Positions 48,367 to 62,000 of a DNA stretch of 64,000 nt are shown in pieces (position 1 is the stretch's first letter; every line of letters begins with the position of its first letter). Source of the stretch: Allolobophora icterica. Taxonomy: Eukaryota > Annelida > Clitellata > Crassiclitellata > Lumbricidae. Location: NCBI GenBank assembly GCA_963556255.1, contig OY744605.1:73441780-73505779 (forward strand). Reading direction: 5' to 3'. The notes beneath the pieces were generated by a model. It saw nothing but the letters and a program-made list of their open reading frames with translations. It was not told where the DNA came from and searched no databases. The position numbers and the translations under genes are program-made.

Positions 48367-51300
48367 CTACTTTAAATATAAGCGCTGAACACAAGCTTAT
48401 TCACGGTCGCTGCGTCAAGTCAGTGTGGATGTCCAGAACAACCGTCTAAAGAACAGGATTCGGTTGTTGGAAGATCAAAGTGGGAAGATCATAGAGAAGC
48501 AATGACAGTGAGTTATGTCTATGTTGGAGAACTAGAAGGCGTCGGGTTGGATACATTAGGTTAGAGATTAATTTGTAAAGAACAACAAATGTTTAGACTT
48601 TTATTAAATTTATAACTAATCTAGATTACTTTCGTGCATTGAACCATCTGTTTGAATATACAGTCTTTATAACGGGTGCGCACAGCTGCTCTGTCTCCTC
48701 TCTCTGGTCTCTCTGGCAACCGTCCTCGGACCTCCACTGGACAACGATCTGTGGAACCACCCTCTAGAAATTTGAGTTTACAATTACGATTATGATTAAA
48801 CCTCGGAGAGATACTGGACGTTTGTTCGACAAAATGTCCTTTGTCTGTACACCGCGTCTTTTCTAAATGTAGGCCTACCACACATACCCTAAATCACTCA
48901 ACTAAATTATTATTATCTACGTTCTAAGGTTATACACATACCGACACAGGTTGCATAGGCCGGCTCCCATCTTCCGAAGTCGTTGCATTTTGTGACGACA
49001 TAGTTCCGTCCGTCAGAAAATCGTTCCGCATCGTTACACGTGACATTGGCGACAGTTCCACGGTTGACTGACGTTGTATTGGAAACGTAAAACGTTAGTG
49101 GTAGACAGGTCACCTCTGCACAGACAAAATGGTACACGCTTAACAATTAAGTAACTTTGGTCTACAATCCTCAGTTGTATATTATATGTACATATCAAAT
49201 ATTTGATAAATGTTGAGGATTTTAAGGATGGTAAGGAAAGGAAGACTAAGAATACGCGGAATAGATAATTAAAACGAAGACACGAAGAGACCCTGACTAA
49301 ACATGGGTAAAGCAAGTAGGGCCTAACATACAACGATGTTGGCCTAAAAAAGTTGGTGTGGTATGTGAGCAAAGTGATAAATGTGGGAAAGATCGTCGAT
49401 TAATGCGAATCTATTTATACCGATGCATTGAAGTTGGTGGTATTCTGGTTTCCATTTTCCCTGTGAGTCGCAGGTGAACGTGTTCGAGAAGATCTCTCTG
49501 CCGAATTCGTATCCCTGTAGACAGGTGAATGTCACATTCCTTCCATAGGTTGTTTTTGGTGCCTCATCAGCTCCACTCCTCAGAGCATCTCTTGGACCAG
49601 CCAGAGGACCACAATCAATAACTGAAACATATGCGACGTTAATCAAAAGCGATGCTATGCAAGACAAGCAAGGCAAAGCAAAGGAAATGCAAAGCAAGTC
49701 AATGAGTTGTCAGAGTAAGGCAAGGGCAAGGAAATAAACTAGACAGTGTAATGTAATGCACTAATAGGTAAGGTAAGCTATTCGCAAAATACAGCCAGCC
49801 GGCTTGTTCTAGCATTTCTAAGACTCCATTCATGGATTACTTAATCACCTACCTCACCAAAGTATACAACTATACATACCAACCTTTATTACTCTGTACT
49901 CACCAACCTTCATAATTTTCTACCTATCAGTTCATGTTTGTACTTGTTTACCTACCTGCTTACCTACCAACCTACACACATACATGCATATAATTATATA
50001 TGCGCACGCACATACATACTTATATAGCTTCATCGTGCTTTACCGGAGCATGTCAGAACTGATACCTCTAGTGACCTCCGGCGTTAGGATGTTCCATGAC
50101 TTTTGCAGATTCTACGTAACAAAAGGACTTTAGGAAGTAAATCTCACTGAGACAAGCGTTGATGTTCCTTGACCATCGTCCATCGTCAGAGCAAGTTACG
50201 TTGAACTCTGCATCGCCATCGATTGAAAATCCTTCGTCACATCGAAGAACTGCTATCGAGTCATTCGTCTCAACAGTCGCATGATCCACGTTCATCTCGG
50301 GACAAGTTACCTCTGAACCAACAATGCAACCCTTTCATTCATTCATTCATTCATTCATTCACACAATGTATATAACGTCCCTTAAATGTATCTATTCCGA
50401 AGCGCTTCAACCCTGTCCCGGTGAAACAGAACATTTTTCAAATACTGGTGGAAGTTGCATTTAGAGTTCCTATAGCCAGTAGGACACGCACATCCAGAGA
50501 AAGGCTTTTCATGTAGATAACCAATCACTTTAAAGATTAACATTTCATTGCTGAAGTGCGTGAAATAGGAATAAGTTTCCCTCAAATTATGGATCGAATA
50601 TTATTTCATGTGGCTATCCAAGCCTGAGGTTAGGCAACACATTTTTTGCGCAATGCAGTCGCACCAACATCGTATTCCTAAATGCGATGTACTGTGAAAC
50701 AGGGAACCAGCGCAGTACTGCATGCAAATAATGCTAGCAGCAGATAGAATAAATGGTGGCATTTCAGGATGCCACTAATAAGCCTAGCAGCTGCACATAG
50801 TTAGACATTTCTATAACTTCTTCTAAGTACTTTTATAAAGAAATCACCCCCATCATGAGCGATGATAGAGTTTAATAGCTGCAAGTTCTTCCGCAGATGA
50901 ATAGTATTCAAACAGCGAGAAAAGCCTCTAACCCACGCTTACTTATTTGCCTCTATGCAAAAAATTCTTATTAAACAGAGGTAAAAGTAGCTTAATTTTC
51001 ATAGGTTGCCATAGACACTGCCAGAGAAACTTAGAGGAAAGTCGAAGTACGAAATCAAGGCTGTGACTAAGCCAGGTAGAAAAGTACCCACAGTTGGGTA
51101 ACAGCAATGGTCAGATTGTTTTTTATGAAGATTCCGTTCCGTAAATGATTGGGTTTAATTCTTAACTACATACTTTCACATTCGGTCAGTAGTATTCCTG
51201 TCCAGTTCTGCCCATCACAAAACAAAGACATTCGTTGTCCATCTGGATTTCTGTAACCTCTCTCGCAGACATAGTTGACTGTCTGACCTTTTCCAGCCAG

Positions 51301-52870
51301 CTGAGAATCTGGAATGGCATTGTGTATAACAGGCACAGGGCCACACCTCTCTCCTGAAACAATCACATTTAGTCATGAACCGCGTACTAAATTTCGTGGC
51401 ATGATAGTACACACTCTTAAATTATGTCTGCAAACAGCAGAGACTGTGACACTAATTTTAACCACAACAATTCAACACATCAGTTGTCTAGTAATACAAA
51501 ACAGGTTGCATCCTATAGAACAGTGCTTCTAAAACTTTTTGATGGGTTTTCAGATGCTTTTACCAACCTTAGCACGGACCGGTGCTTTGCAACATAAGCT
51601 AACGCTACATTTAAAACATGTCATATTAAAATTTAGATTTCAAAATAATTTATTGTCATTGGTTATTATAACTATATTTTTTATTATTGTTGCATGTTTC
51701 AAATTGTTTATTATGTATGAGCACTTTGCCGTGTTATCATTTTTATGTTTTACACTGAATATAATTTATTTTATGTTTTATTTGAGTACGATCAAAATTG
51801 TGATTCCGGTTACCATTCGCGGCCCGATAACCAATCACTCGCGGACCGGTATAGTTTGAGTAGAAGACAATACTGTGGTCCATACCAGTAATTAGACAAA
51901 ACTGTCTGGCACAGCCCAAAGTTGCTTGGAATGGTGTAGGGTATATTGAAGTAGCAGATATAGCATTTAACAATGTTCCAGCGCACATACTGTAGTAAAG
52001 AAACTGCAGACGAGCCAAAAGACATTTCAGCTCGTTCACGCACACGGCAGGTAGGCCTACTAGTACCAGAACCGGTCAGAAATTGATAATGCAGAATAAA
52101 CTAACTCGGTATATGAGAATAATCTGTATTATGTAACAATTTAGGTAACAGATGATGCTAAAGTATTGAATTCTCTTGCTATACATAGATTTACCTTGGT
52201 TCCGTTTCATTATTCCACGTCGGCGCCCAAAACACGGAGCATACTCCGAGTGGCTTAAATACGGCACTTTGTGCCATTGAATAACTGTACTTAGCAATTA
52301 TAATTGACCTGGAACCACAACAACGTAATAGCCATGATTACCATCACAGGTGAAAGCCGTCTCGTTCCATTGACTTTGCCACGTGCAGGAGATGTTTTTA
52401 GAAGCATGTCCATCTTCGAATCTAAGTCCTGGGTTGCATTTGTAGTGGATGACGGAACCGTAGAGGAAGTTACCTTTGGGCTGACCTTTGGAGGTCATTG
52501 CATCGGAACCAAGGACGATTGCATCGCTCACGTTTGGTGGAGCTCCACACAGAACCTCTGTAACCACACGAAACACGAGTATTTTATTTATATACTGCAG
52601 TTTAAAGCGAAACACTCGCACATGGTTGTTACGACTGTTCCTTCTCTGTCACCTGACCTACTGCATGGAACAGTCTTTTCCTTCACTGTCACTGGACCTA
52701 CTGCGTGGAACAGTCTTCCCGATCATGTGAAGAACGCGTCAACTCTGGAGACATTCAAAACACAGCTCAGCACCTATCTTTCAATCATATGACTGCCATT
52801 GAATTTTTTAACTCGGGTTAAGCGCTCTTTCTTTCGGCCTCGGCTGTGTTACGGCGCTATACAAGTCGTC

Positions 52871-52965
<95 letters not shown>

Positions 52966-52975
52966 GTTGTTGTTA

Positions 52976-53054
<79 letters not shown>

Positions 53055-56000
53055 CATTATTACTATTAATACAATGAGCGTGCTTATGAGACTTGAGTTT
53101 GCAATCGTTAGAATACAGACTCAGCGAGCTACCAGTTAGAGATATTCGCGTTATCCTTTGGAGGCGTTATATTAATGTCTTCCTACAATAACCCATTTTC
53201 GTCTGACTACTTCTAGGTTCCATCATTAATTTTTCGACTGCAGTTTCGTGTCGTATCATGCCATTTATATTGTCTTTGGGTGGTCGCTTTATTTGGTTGA
53301 TACTGCGCTTGCAGTGCGGCTATGTTGAGCAAAACATAGGTTACTACATCAGGATTGGTATGGTATGTGGACAGTCGGTGGAATACAACGTATTATTGGT
53401 CGATTAATGCGTAACAGAGAAAGTTGGGAGACTGAGAAGCATCCTATCGTTGCATTGCTGTTTATAATGCCAACTGATCTTTCAACGCTTTACACAGTGA
53501 CATGGTAATGGTTACTTCATTCTTCGGGAAATAACCTGGAATGGAGATGAATTGTCCAGAATGACGGTAACGGTAAGGTAAAGGTAAGGTAAGTCGACAT
53601 AAAATAGAAATCCTGTGGTAGTGGTTAGAGCAGTGGTTCTTAACCTTTTCAAGGGAGCCGAACCCCAAGAAAAATCTATGACCACTCACCGAACCCCTCA
53701 AGTTTTAACAATAATTTTTTAACTAACGGGAACAAAAGGAAATAAAAAATTGTACCAAAATGTGATACAATATTAATACATTCAATACAATACATGAACT
53801 ACTAACAGTTAACTAACCGTACCAACACTACCAATTGCATCTTAATGTGTCCTTTTTTGTTGCCGTTTGGAAACAATGCGAGAAATGCGTGGTTCTGTTT
53901 TGGAAAGACTCACTCTCATGTCATTTTCGCAATCAAGCCTGCTCCTTTTTTTGGATTTAATCTCCACCAGTTTTGAGAATCCTTGCTCACAGAGATATGA
54001 TGTGACAAACGGTGTGAGGATTTCGTCACAGAAAGATGGCTGCCGGTGTTAATTATCGGGAGGTGCAGTAAGACATAACTAAGGTTAACAGGATGAACAG
54101 CTTTAAATTTCATAAGGTAGGGCCTAGTAGGCAATCTATTGCAAACAAAATTTATTAAATAAAAGTCCAGAAATTAAAATAAAATAAGAAATGATTTTTC
54201 ACTCACACTCACTGACCCTGAATATGTATATATTTCAGAGGACCTCTGCCGAACCCCTGGCACTGGCTCACCGAACCCCAGAGGTTCGGTCGAACACTGG
54301 TTAAGAAACACTGGGTTAGAGTATATGCAGTAATTTCGCTGTATTGATTGAAAAGTGTTTAGTTTAGTTATTTGATTAATAATTCATAAATAAATGATTT
54401 CGGCTTACGCTTTAGAACTTGGATTATGATTACGACGATAGGGGCCTAATAGCGAATGCGAAATTGAAAAGCTAATAGGTACTAAGTGGAAAAGTGAAAC
54501 TTTACTTTTAAGATTGAACGTTGTTTTGCCACAGTTTTCAACACTGAGGTCAATGAAGATGGGGTTAATACTAAAAATTTGAGGCGGGAATGGACCAATA
54601 ATGTCTTCGCTTCACACTTTTCCACTTTTCTAAAGAGTTATTATAGGTGCATGAGCAAGTGGCTTACCTTTGAATATTTCTGCTTAAGCCTTTCAACAGA
54701 GGCACATAAACGGTTTCTACTTTTACCTTTTCCTTTAATGGCACCTACCTTGGCAGTTCAATACAGTTCCATTCCAGGAAAGATCGTGAGGAGAGAGCTC
54801 ATCGCTGGAATCGATGCACTCCAGAAAATAGGAACGGATTCCACCGGGAAGCACAAAGCCTTCCATGCATCCCAACTGAACACGTGTTCCGAATGTAACT
54901 TGACGTGTGCTTACGAATCCATTGGCCGGAACATCCAAAGCCGGACAGTAAATTGCTGCAAACGTTATTCCAATAATGTGACGTATATTAGGTAAGACTA
55001 AATTAGTTAAATAAAAGTAAATTAACTATGTAAAACTAAACAGGTCATTCAAATAAAAATCACTAAATTGCATATTGAGTTAAATTGTAGTTGTAATTAA
55101 ACTGAACAATGAAATCAATTTTTAAAGTTAAATTACTGAATATGTTAATCAAATTAAACTAGTAAATAAAGTTTAATAAATTTAAATTTACTGGACGTGT
55201 AAACCAAATTAAATAGTTTCCTAAAATCAAATATACATGCATGACAAATATCTTTGTATTATGGTTTTGTGGTTCTATGAAGGTGTAATTTCCGTAGGTG
55301 TAAGGCGATTTTAACATAGTTGTAAGACAGTTTGGAGTTCGTGTTAAGAAACATCAATACTTTCCTTTTTGAAAATAAAATGCCACTGATTTCTATCATA
55401 CCTTCTTTTAACCACAAAACTCACGTATTTACACAGGTTCGTCGTGACTCTTAAACTACCATTGGTACAGAGGCCCAGCAAATCTAAAGAGTCGTGAAGA
55501 ATTGCACCTTGACAGTTTTCCACGATATCCCAGAATCCATGTCTGTTGCACTTGGTGACCTTTGTAATCTGTCCGTTGGAAAATCGATGACCGGCAGTAC
55601 AACGCAACGACATATTGCGTTGATCGGGGAAGACTGTAGCGATGGCGTTCTCAACCAAGGTCGGCGCCCGACATCTGTGGGCTGCACAATTGAACGGTTC
55701 CATCTAATGCAGTGCAGTGTGATCTAGCATAGACTGATCTAGTCTAGTAGTGTAATGTAGTGAAGAGCAATGTAATGTAGCCCACGGGACAGTGCAGCAG
55801 GAGTTGTGTCGTGTAGAGCAGTGCAGTATGATTTAATACAATGTCATATAATCTGATGTAACAGAATTCTATATGATGTAACACAAAGTAATGAAAATAT
55901 GTAGTGTAACATTCGATAGAAAGACAATTTCAAGGGCGTGTCACACTGTCAAGATATGGCATTTGCTTCACATCTATTATGTCATGTTACGGTATTGTGT

Positions 56001-59000
56001 GATGTGTCACCGACCGCGCCCTTTAGCACAGGATCTTCCCGCCTTTAGCACGCTCGACCTTACACTACTTTGATTTAATTTTGTAGCGCATCTTCAGGAT
56101 TGTCACCAAGCAATACAATTTTCCATTATCTGTTTCAGAATGTCCTAGTTCAGTTTGAGTATCTAATAGTTAGTTAAACAGGTCAGCTGTTTCAAGCGAT
56201 TGCATTATAAACTGATTAGTTAAAGAACAGACTAAAGAGAACTAGAAAACGAAATCATGGAAGTAAAGTGAAGTATTGAAAACCTGAATGTAAAGATCAA
56301 GAAAAGACTTCAGGAAAAGATTGAATAAACAAACGAACGCACAAAGATTAGTGAATGAATGATTAGTGAATGAATGATTAGTGAAATGAATGGCGACATC
56401 GTATGTATACACATCAATAACAGTCCATGGGTTCCGCTGTCAACTCTAGTGCTTTTTAGAGGTGCTCTAACTAAAGGTGCTAAGCCAAGTTCTAGATAAC
56501 TAGCAAATTAACAAAGCTGCATATAGGAAATGACTATCTTCAACACCTTCACCACCACCACCAACAACGGTGATAATGCAATTTTAAATCAGAGGTCGTG
56601 AACTTGAAATCTTGCAACTGACCTTCACACCTCGACGGCTCGTGACTAGTGACATTACGACCTTTACTAACGACGCACTTGATGACGTCGAAGTCAAGTC
56701 CATTTGTAAAGAGGCCATCGGCAGTCGAGCAGTTGGTTCTGATCAGCTGGCCGGCTGCAATCGACTGTGTGCTGCCAAGGACCAACGCTGCGTGACGACT
56801 CCGTGTACTGGTCACAATATCACAGGAGATCACTGTACACAGCAACATAAGCAGTGAAAGACAGAGTTGCATATATGTAAAGGATTTATACCTCATTAGG
56901 AACTCATCTGAAACGCGCAGGTTAAGCCAATTCACTTGGTTATGAATCTCTAAAGAAACGACTCAACGACGTGAAGGCAAAGGTTACACACTGAATGTGT
57001 GCATATATATTGGTGGCAGTTCAGCCCTTTCAGGAAGCATTTCAAATGTAATTAAATGTAATATAATTGCAGATATTTCTCAGCGCCACACAAAGGCTGT
57101 GTCAATGAGACTTGGACCTCTTTTGGACTACTTTCTGGAACCCCCTTTGATTTGGTTTGGCCTCCTGGAAATGGGACTTGGACCTCTTTTGGACTACTCT
57201 CTGGAAACACCCTCTGATCTGACGTTGCGCTCGTGAATAGGCTGGTGTCCTGCGCTTGGCCTTCGAGTGGCGCTTTAGAAGTTTGGAGATTACGATTACG
57301 ATTAGCAAATTCCTCGGCGTTTAGCCAAGTCAAATTGGCAGGAGACAGAGGATTTCGTGGGTCTGCAGCTGCCGTACCACATGAGATTCTGGTAGTCAAA
57401 CAAATCAGAAGAGAAAGAACTTAGAAAACTGTCGCTAATCGAGGTTTAGTGTTTACAGCTGAGTTTAGTGAACATGCCTTTGCATCGAAGTTGATGGATG
57501 GGTATCATCCAGTTTCCATCGATACAGATCGATGATCGAACGGTTGTTCCATCGATGAACTGATATCCACGGAGACACTGGAACACTGCGATCCGTTCAT
57601 TTGGGGCGTCACCAGGAAATAACGTAACCGTAACATTCTCTAGATCTCCAGGAACCGCACAGGTCACTGGATCAGAAATTACAATCTAATTCACAATAAA
57701 ATTGCAACTCAGTAGAAGAAGGTCATCCGGTTTAGAGATAAATTGTAATCAAGTCACGACTTTCGTATGAGACTAATAGTTACCTGCTAAAAGTGTCGTA
57801 AATAAAGGTAAAGTGTCGTAAATAAACTTTACCTTTATTTACGACACTTTTAGCAGGTAAAGATAAGACGTAGGTAAAGTTAATTTAACGGTATCTGCAC
57901 AGTAATCTCAAAGATAAAGGGACAAAAAGAACGATAAACGTTCAATTGAGCTTATAGAGTGTAGGACGAAGGGGATTTAATGACTGTGGTCTATCGTTAA
58001 TAATAATTCTAATTGTTCCTGTGTTCAGAAAGTGTAAAGTTTAAATGTTTGTTTCCTTTAATAAGACGAGAAACTCAGAAACTCTTATGTTGAGTTGCGC
58101 TATGCTCTTTATCGGAGACTTGATGGCCTGGTAGTTAGAGAAATTTGGAAAGCGGTTATAGAGATATATGCCTTTTCTACCTGACTTATAGCGATGTACA
58201 GAACCCTCTGAAAGGCTGTGAAGAGAAGCTTTACAAATGATGCGCAGTAACTACAAATCCCAAGCCATGTATCGAGTGGTTGAGCTGAGTTTGAGTTCTT
58301 ACCAGTTCTTTGAGTCGAGCCAAAACTAAGTTGCGAACTTTGGAGAAGCGTGGAGGTTAAGTCGTTCCGTCCTTGTGGTTCAGAAGTCGTCAGGCCTGTC
58401 TTGTCCTCTGAGGCTTCTAGACTTAGCGTAGCTGTCTCGGGGGAAACCGTTTGGGTTGATGAGGATGGCAGTGGCTGAGCAGATGTCATCACTGTTTCAG
58501 TTCTTTCATCGACAGTCGTAGGAGATTTTGTGGTTGTTGCATCACCTGTAGTCTCCCCAGTCGATTGAAGCGAAGTAGTTGTCGAAGCTACATTCTTAGT
58601 TGTCAGAATTCCATTCATAGTCGTTGCAACTACATTTGTAGTTGTTGTACTGACATCTGTAGTCGTTTGAGCTGCAGTAGCTGCAATACCAGCTGTGGTT
58701 GTTGGAGTTACACTAGCAATCGTTGAAACTAAATTGGTAGTAGTTGGTGGCGCAGCCGAAGTAGTTGTTAGAGTTGCATTTGTGATTGTTGTATCTGCAA
58801 ACTCTCGAGTAGTTGATGGATCGACTGCCGACGAGAACATTACTGCAGCGTCATCCAAGGTAGTTTCTGTAGTCATGGTGGTTGATTTTTGGGTAGTAGT
58901 CACATTAGCTACAGTCGTAGTATTTGTAGTCATGGTTGTTGATTTTGGAGTAGTAGTCACGTTAGCTACAGTCGTAGTTTGTGTAGTCATTGTCGTTGAT

Positions 59001-62000
59001 GTTGGAGTAGTAGTCATATTAGCTACAGTCGTAGTTTGTGTAGTCATGGTTGTTGATTTTGGAGTAGTAGTCACGTTAGCTACAGTCGTAGTTTGTGTAG
59101 TCATTGTCGTTGATTTTGGAGTAGTAGTCATATTAGCTACAGTCGTAGTTTGTGTAGTCGTTGTCGTTGATTTTGGAGTAGTAGTCATATTAGCTACAGT
59201 CGTAGTTTGTGTAGTCATTGTCGTTGATTTTGGAGTAGTAGTCATATTAGCTACAGTCGTAGTTTTTTTGGGCATTGTCGTTGATTTTAGAGTAGTAGTC
59301 ATAGTAGCTACAGTCGTGGTTTTTTTGGCCATAGTTGCAGTTGTTTTACTCGCCGTAGTCGTTGTGTCTGGAGACGTAGTTCTGCCTGTAGTCATGGGAT
59401 CTGAAAAGTAACATGATTACTACATCATAAGTCAATGAGGATCTTGAATATCGAAGCCTACCTTTAATCATCAGCAGGTAACTGTGTACTGTGATCAATC
59501 AATTGGATCGCTGTCATTCTTCACGATATGTGTAATCTGGGCCACAGGGAACCTGAATGTACGTAAACTGTCTACGATGGATGGGAATTCATTTATCGGT
59601 CTCTACGTGTCTGTGCGAGACTGCGAGTGGAGACCTTCTTCTACCACGTGAGCATCATTCGCATGCAGACTCTAACACGAGGTCAATATAGCGGAAAGCA
59701 CTAAATCATGACGTTCTAAAGACGCTACAGAATTATCAAGATGGATACAATCATGTCTAAAATGTTCTGAAGGAGCTTGAAACCATCGCATGCTATTACC
59801 CTCATAGCGTTTTATGTTTCTGATAGACTTCCCCCCCCCCACAGGGCTATGCATGAGTTACAAGTCTACGTTATTACTTGGCACCTATCTGTTCCAACTT
59901 AGCCTACTTGCTGTAGCTTCGCCTCATCTCTCACTGAGATTTCTCATACATCTGATTGTGACAGCGTTTCAACGGTATACAAATCTATGGCTATTGCGTA
60001 TTATGCTTTTGTTTGAAGAGACCACCTTTTAATGCCCTGTGCATTCATTATTAAGATGGAGCTTCAGGAGTCAATGGATGGGAATTGGATTGGTATGGTA
60101 CTACATTGCAATGCAGTACTCAAACAGTGTGGCAGAATGATCATTTGTTTACCCTGCGTAGGAGTTCGAGTCCAAATGCATTGCGTGAAACTGACAATTC
60201 GTTGTCAAACCAGTTGAACCAACAATAGCTCGCCTAATTAGTTTAAGTCATTGGATATTAGGCTGCATTAAAATTAGGCTAATAAGAATATTTTGAGACA
60301 ATCCTCTAAAATTGTGGTCTATGCTTAACAGATCATACAAGAGTTAGGCAATACGTAGGTGACGCAACGGTAGAACTGAACTCCCTTCATTGAACTTTTT
60401 ATTGCTTCCGGCATCTTTGCAATATGCTCACGAGTTGTTGATTACCATTTGTACGGTTGCACGATTGCTCTTGCTATGTTCGAACTTCGGCCAAAACTTC
60501 CTTCGACTCCCGGACCACGCCGCTACAGGTCGAAGTGATGGATAGTAAATGAGCGACTATCATAGGTCATCTTCCTTAAACCTTACCTTCGTCTTACTGT
60601 TGCGTAGCCTTAGCCACTGGCGTCTCCAAGGAATCAATCCAGTCATGCCCTTCATCTGCGATTTTGTTTAACACTTTAACGATGGGAGTGTACTAAAAGC
60701 GACTGGGAAACCAATGCAGCTCGTCGTTAAAGTGTTTAGCTACGCCGTTGAGATCCGAACTTTGACCTCATATCCATGTGTCCCTATGAATGCTCCTGGA
60801 TCGCCACTACCCTGCCCTACCATTTCCTCTCCTACTCTATCCTGCCCTTCCCGATCTTATATAACTGTCTCTACCTTGCCGTGTCTTACTTCACCTCACC
60901 TCAATCCCTCACATTGCCTTACATTGCTTTTCCATTCCCTCACTTGAATTGACTGTCATATCAAACTGCAATTAGTAAGACCGCTTTCCAGCGTACCTGA
61001 GTGGTAGTAGCATCCTGGAATCCACCACTGAGTCAGAGGCAACGACCTGATTCCCAGGAACAACGGTGACTCCGAGGCATAGTCATCCTTGGCGAAGACC
61101 AGAGTTCTGTCGTAGACCTGGTCCCCGAAGCCCAGCCAAATTCTCCCGGCCGACCAGGACAACCAAATCCAGACGGGTGACGTACAGCAGTCGACGAAGA
61201 ATTGAGGCGACATTATAGACAGCCGTAAATCGTATTTGCTAAAAGACAACAATCGACATTTCTGAGCATCCAGGTTCACACTGACCCGACCCTGACACTG
61301 ACACTGACCCGACCCTGACACTGACACTGACCCGACCCTGACACTGACACTGACCAGACCCTGACACTGACACTGACCCGACCCTGACACTGACCCGACT
61401 CTGACACTGACACTGACCCGACCCTGACACTGACACTGACCCGACCCTGACACTGACACTGACCCGACCCTGACACTGACACTGACCCGACCCTGACCAG
61501 ATTTACATTTGCTCGGACCTACAGGTGCGTAAGTGATTTATATAGGGTCTAATTTACTTGGGCAAAATATGACAATTGCATTGCACTTGACGTTTACGAC
61601 AGAAAAAATGGAGGTCATCCATTCGCATTTCGCAAATTCGCAGCCATTGCCTTCAATTGACTGCTGACGGCAAGCCCTGAAGAGATTTTGTGCATAAGGT
61701 GTTACATTGGATAAGCTTATCATATTTGCTCCTTACTCACCTCTTATACGGACATATATTGCACTTGATAGGTAGGGGCCTTCTCTTTTGCTGTGTCTCT
61801 CACCAAGAGAGCTTTGTCCTCTTGGTTTTTGTCCGTTGCTAGTCTAATGCTTTGGAATCAACTGCTTAGTTCTGTGTGCTCCATCAGTTCCATTTTTGTA
61901 ATTCAGGTCAAAACTGAGACTCGCCTGTTTCAACTTATTATACACTGCAGTCCAACTTCTGTTATCTCCAACTAACTGAACTTCGAACGAGTATCTGCAA

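Noticed and set aside
53867..54134. Transposase ORF inside the 683-bp hAT-like element
   Set aside because: Short frames on both strands with no recognisable transposase motif.
58695..59411. 238-codon plus-strand open frame rich in VVVDFGVV
   Set aside because: Shadow of the gene B stalk repeat in antisense.
61239..61482. SVSGSGQCQC repeat protein
   Set aside because: Translation of the 23-bp minisatellite in an intron.
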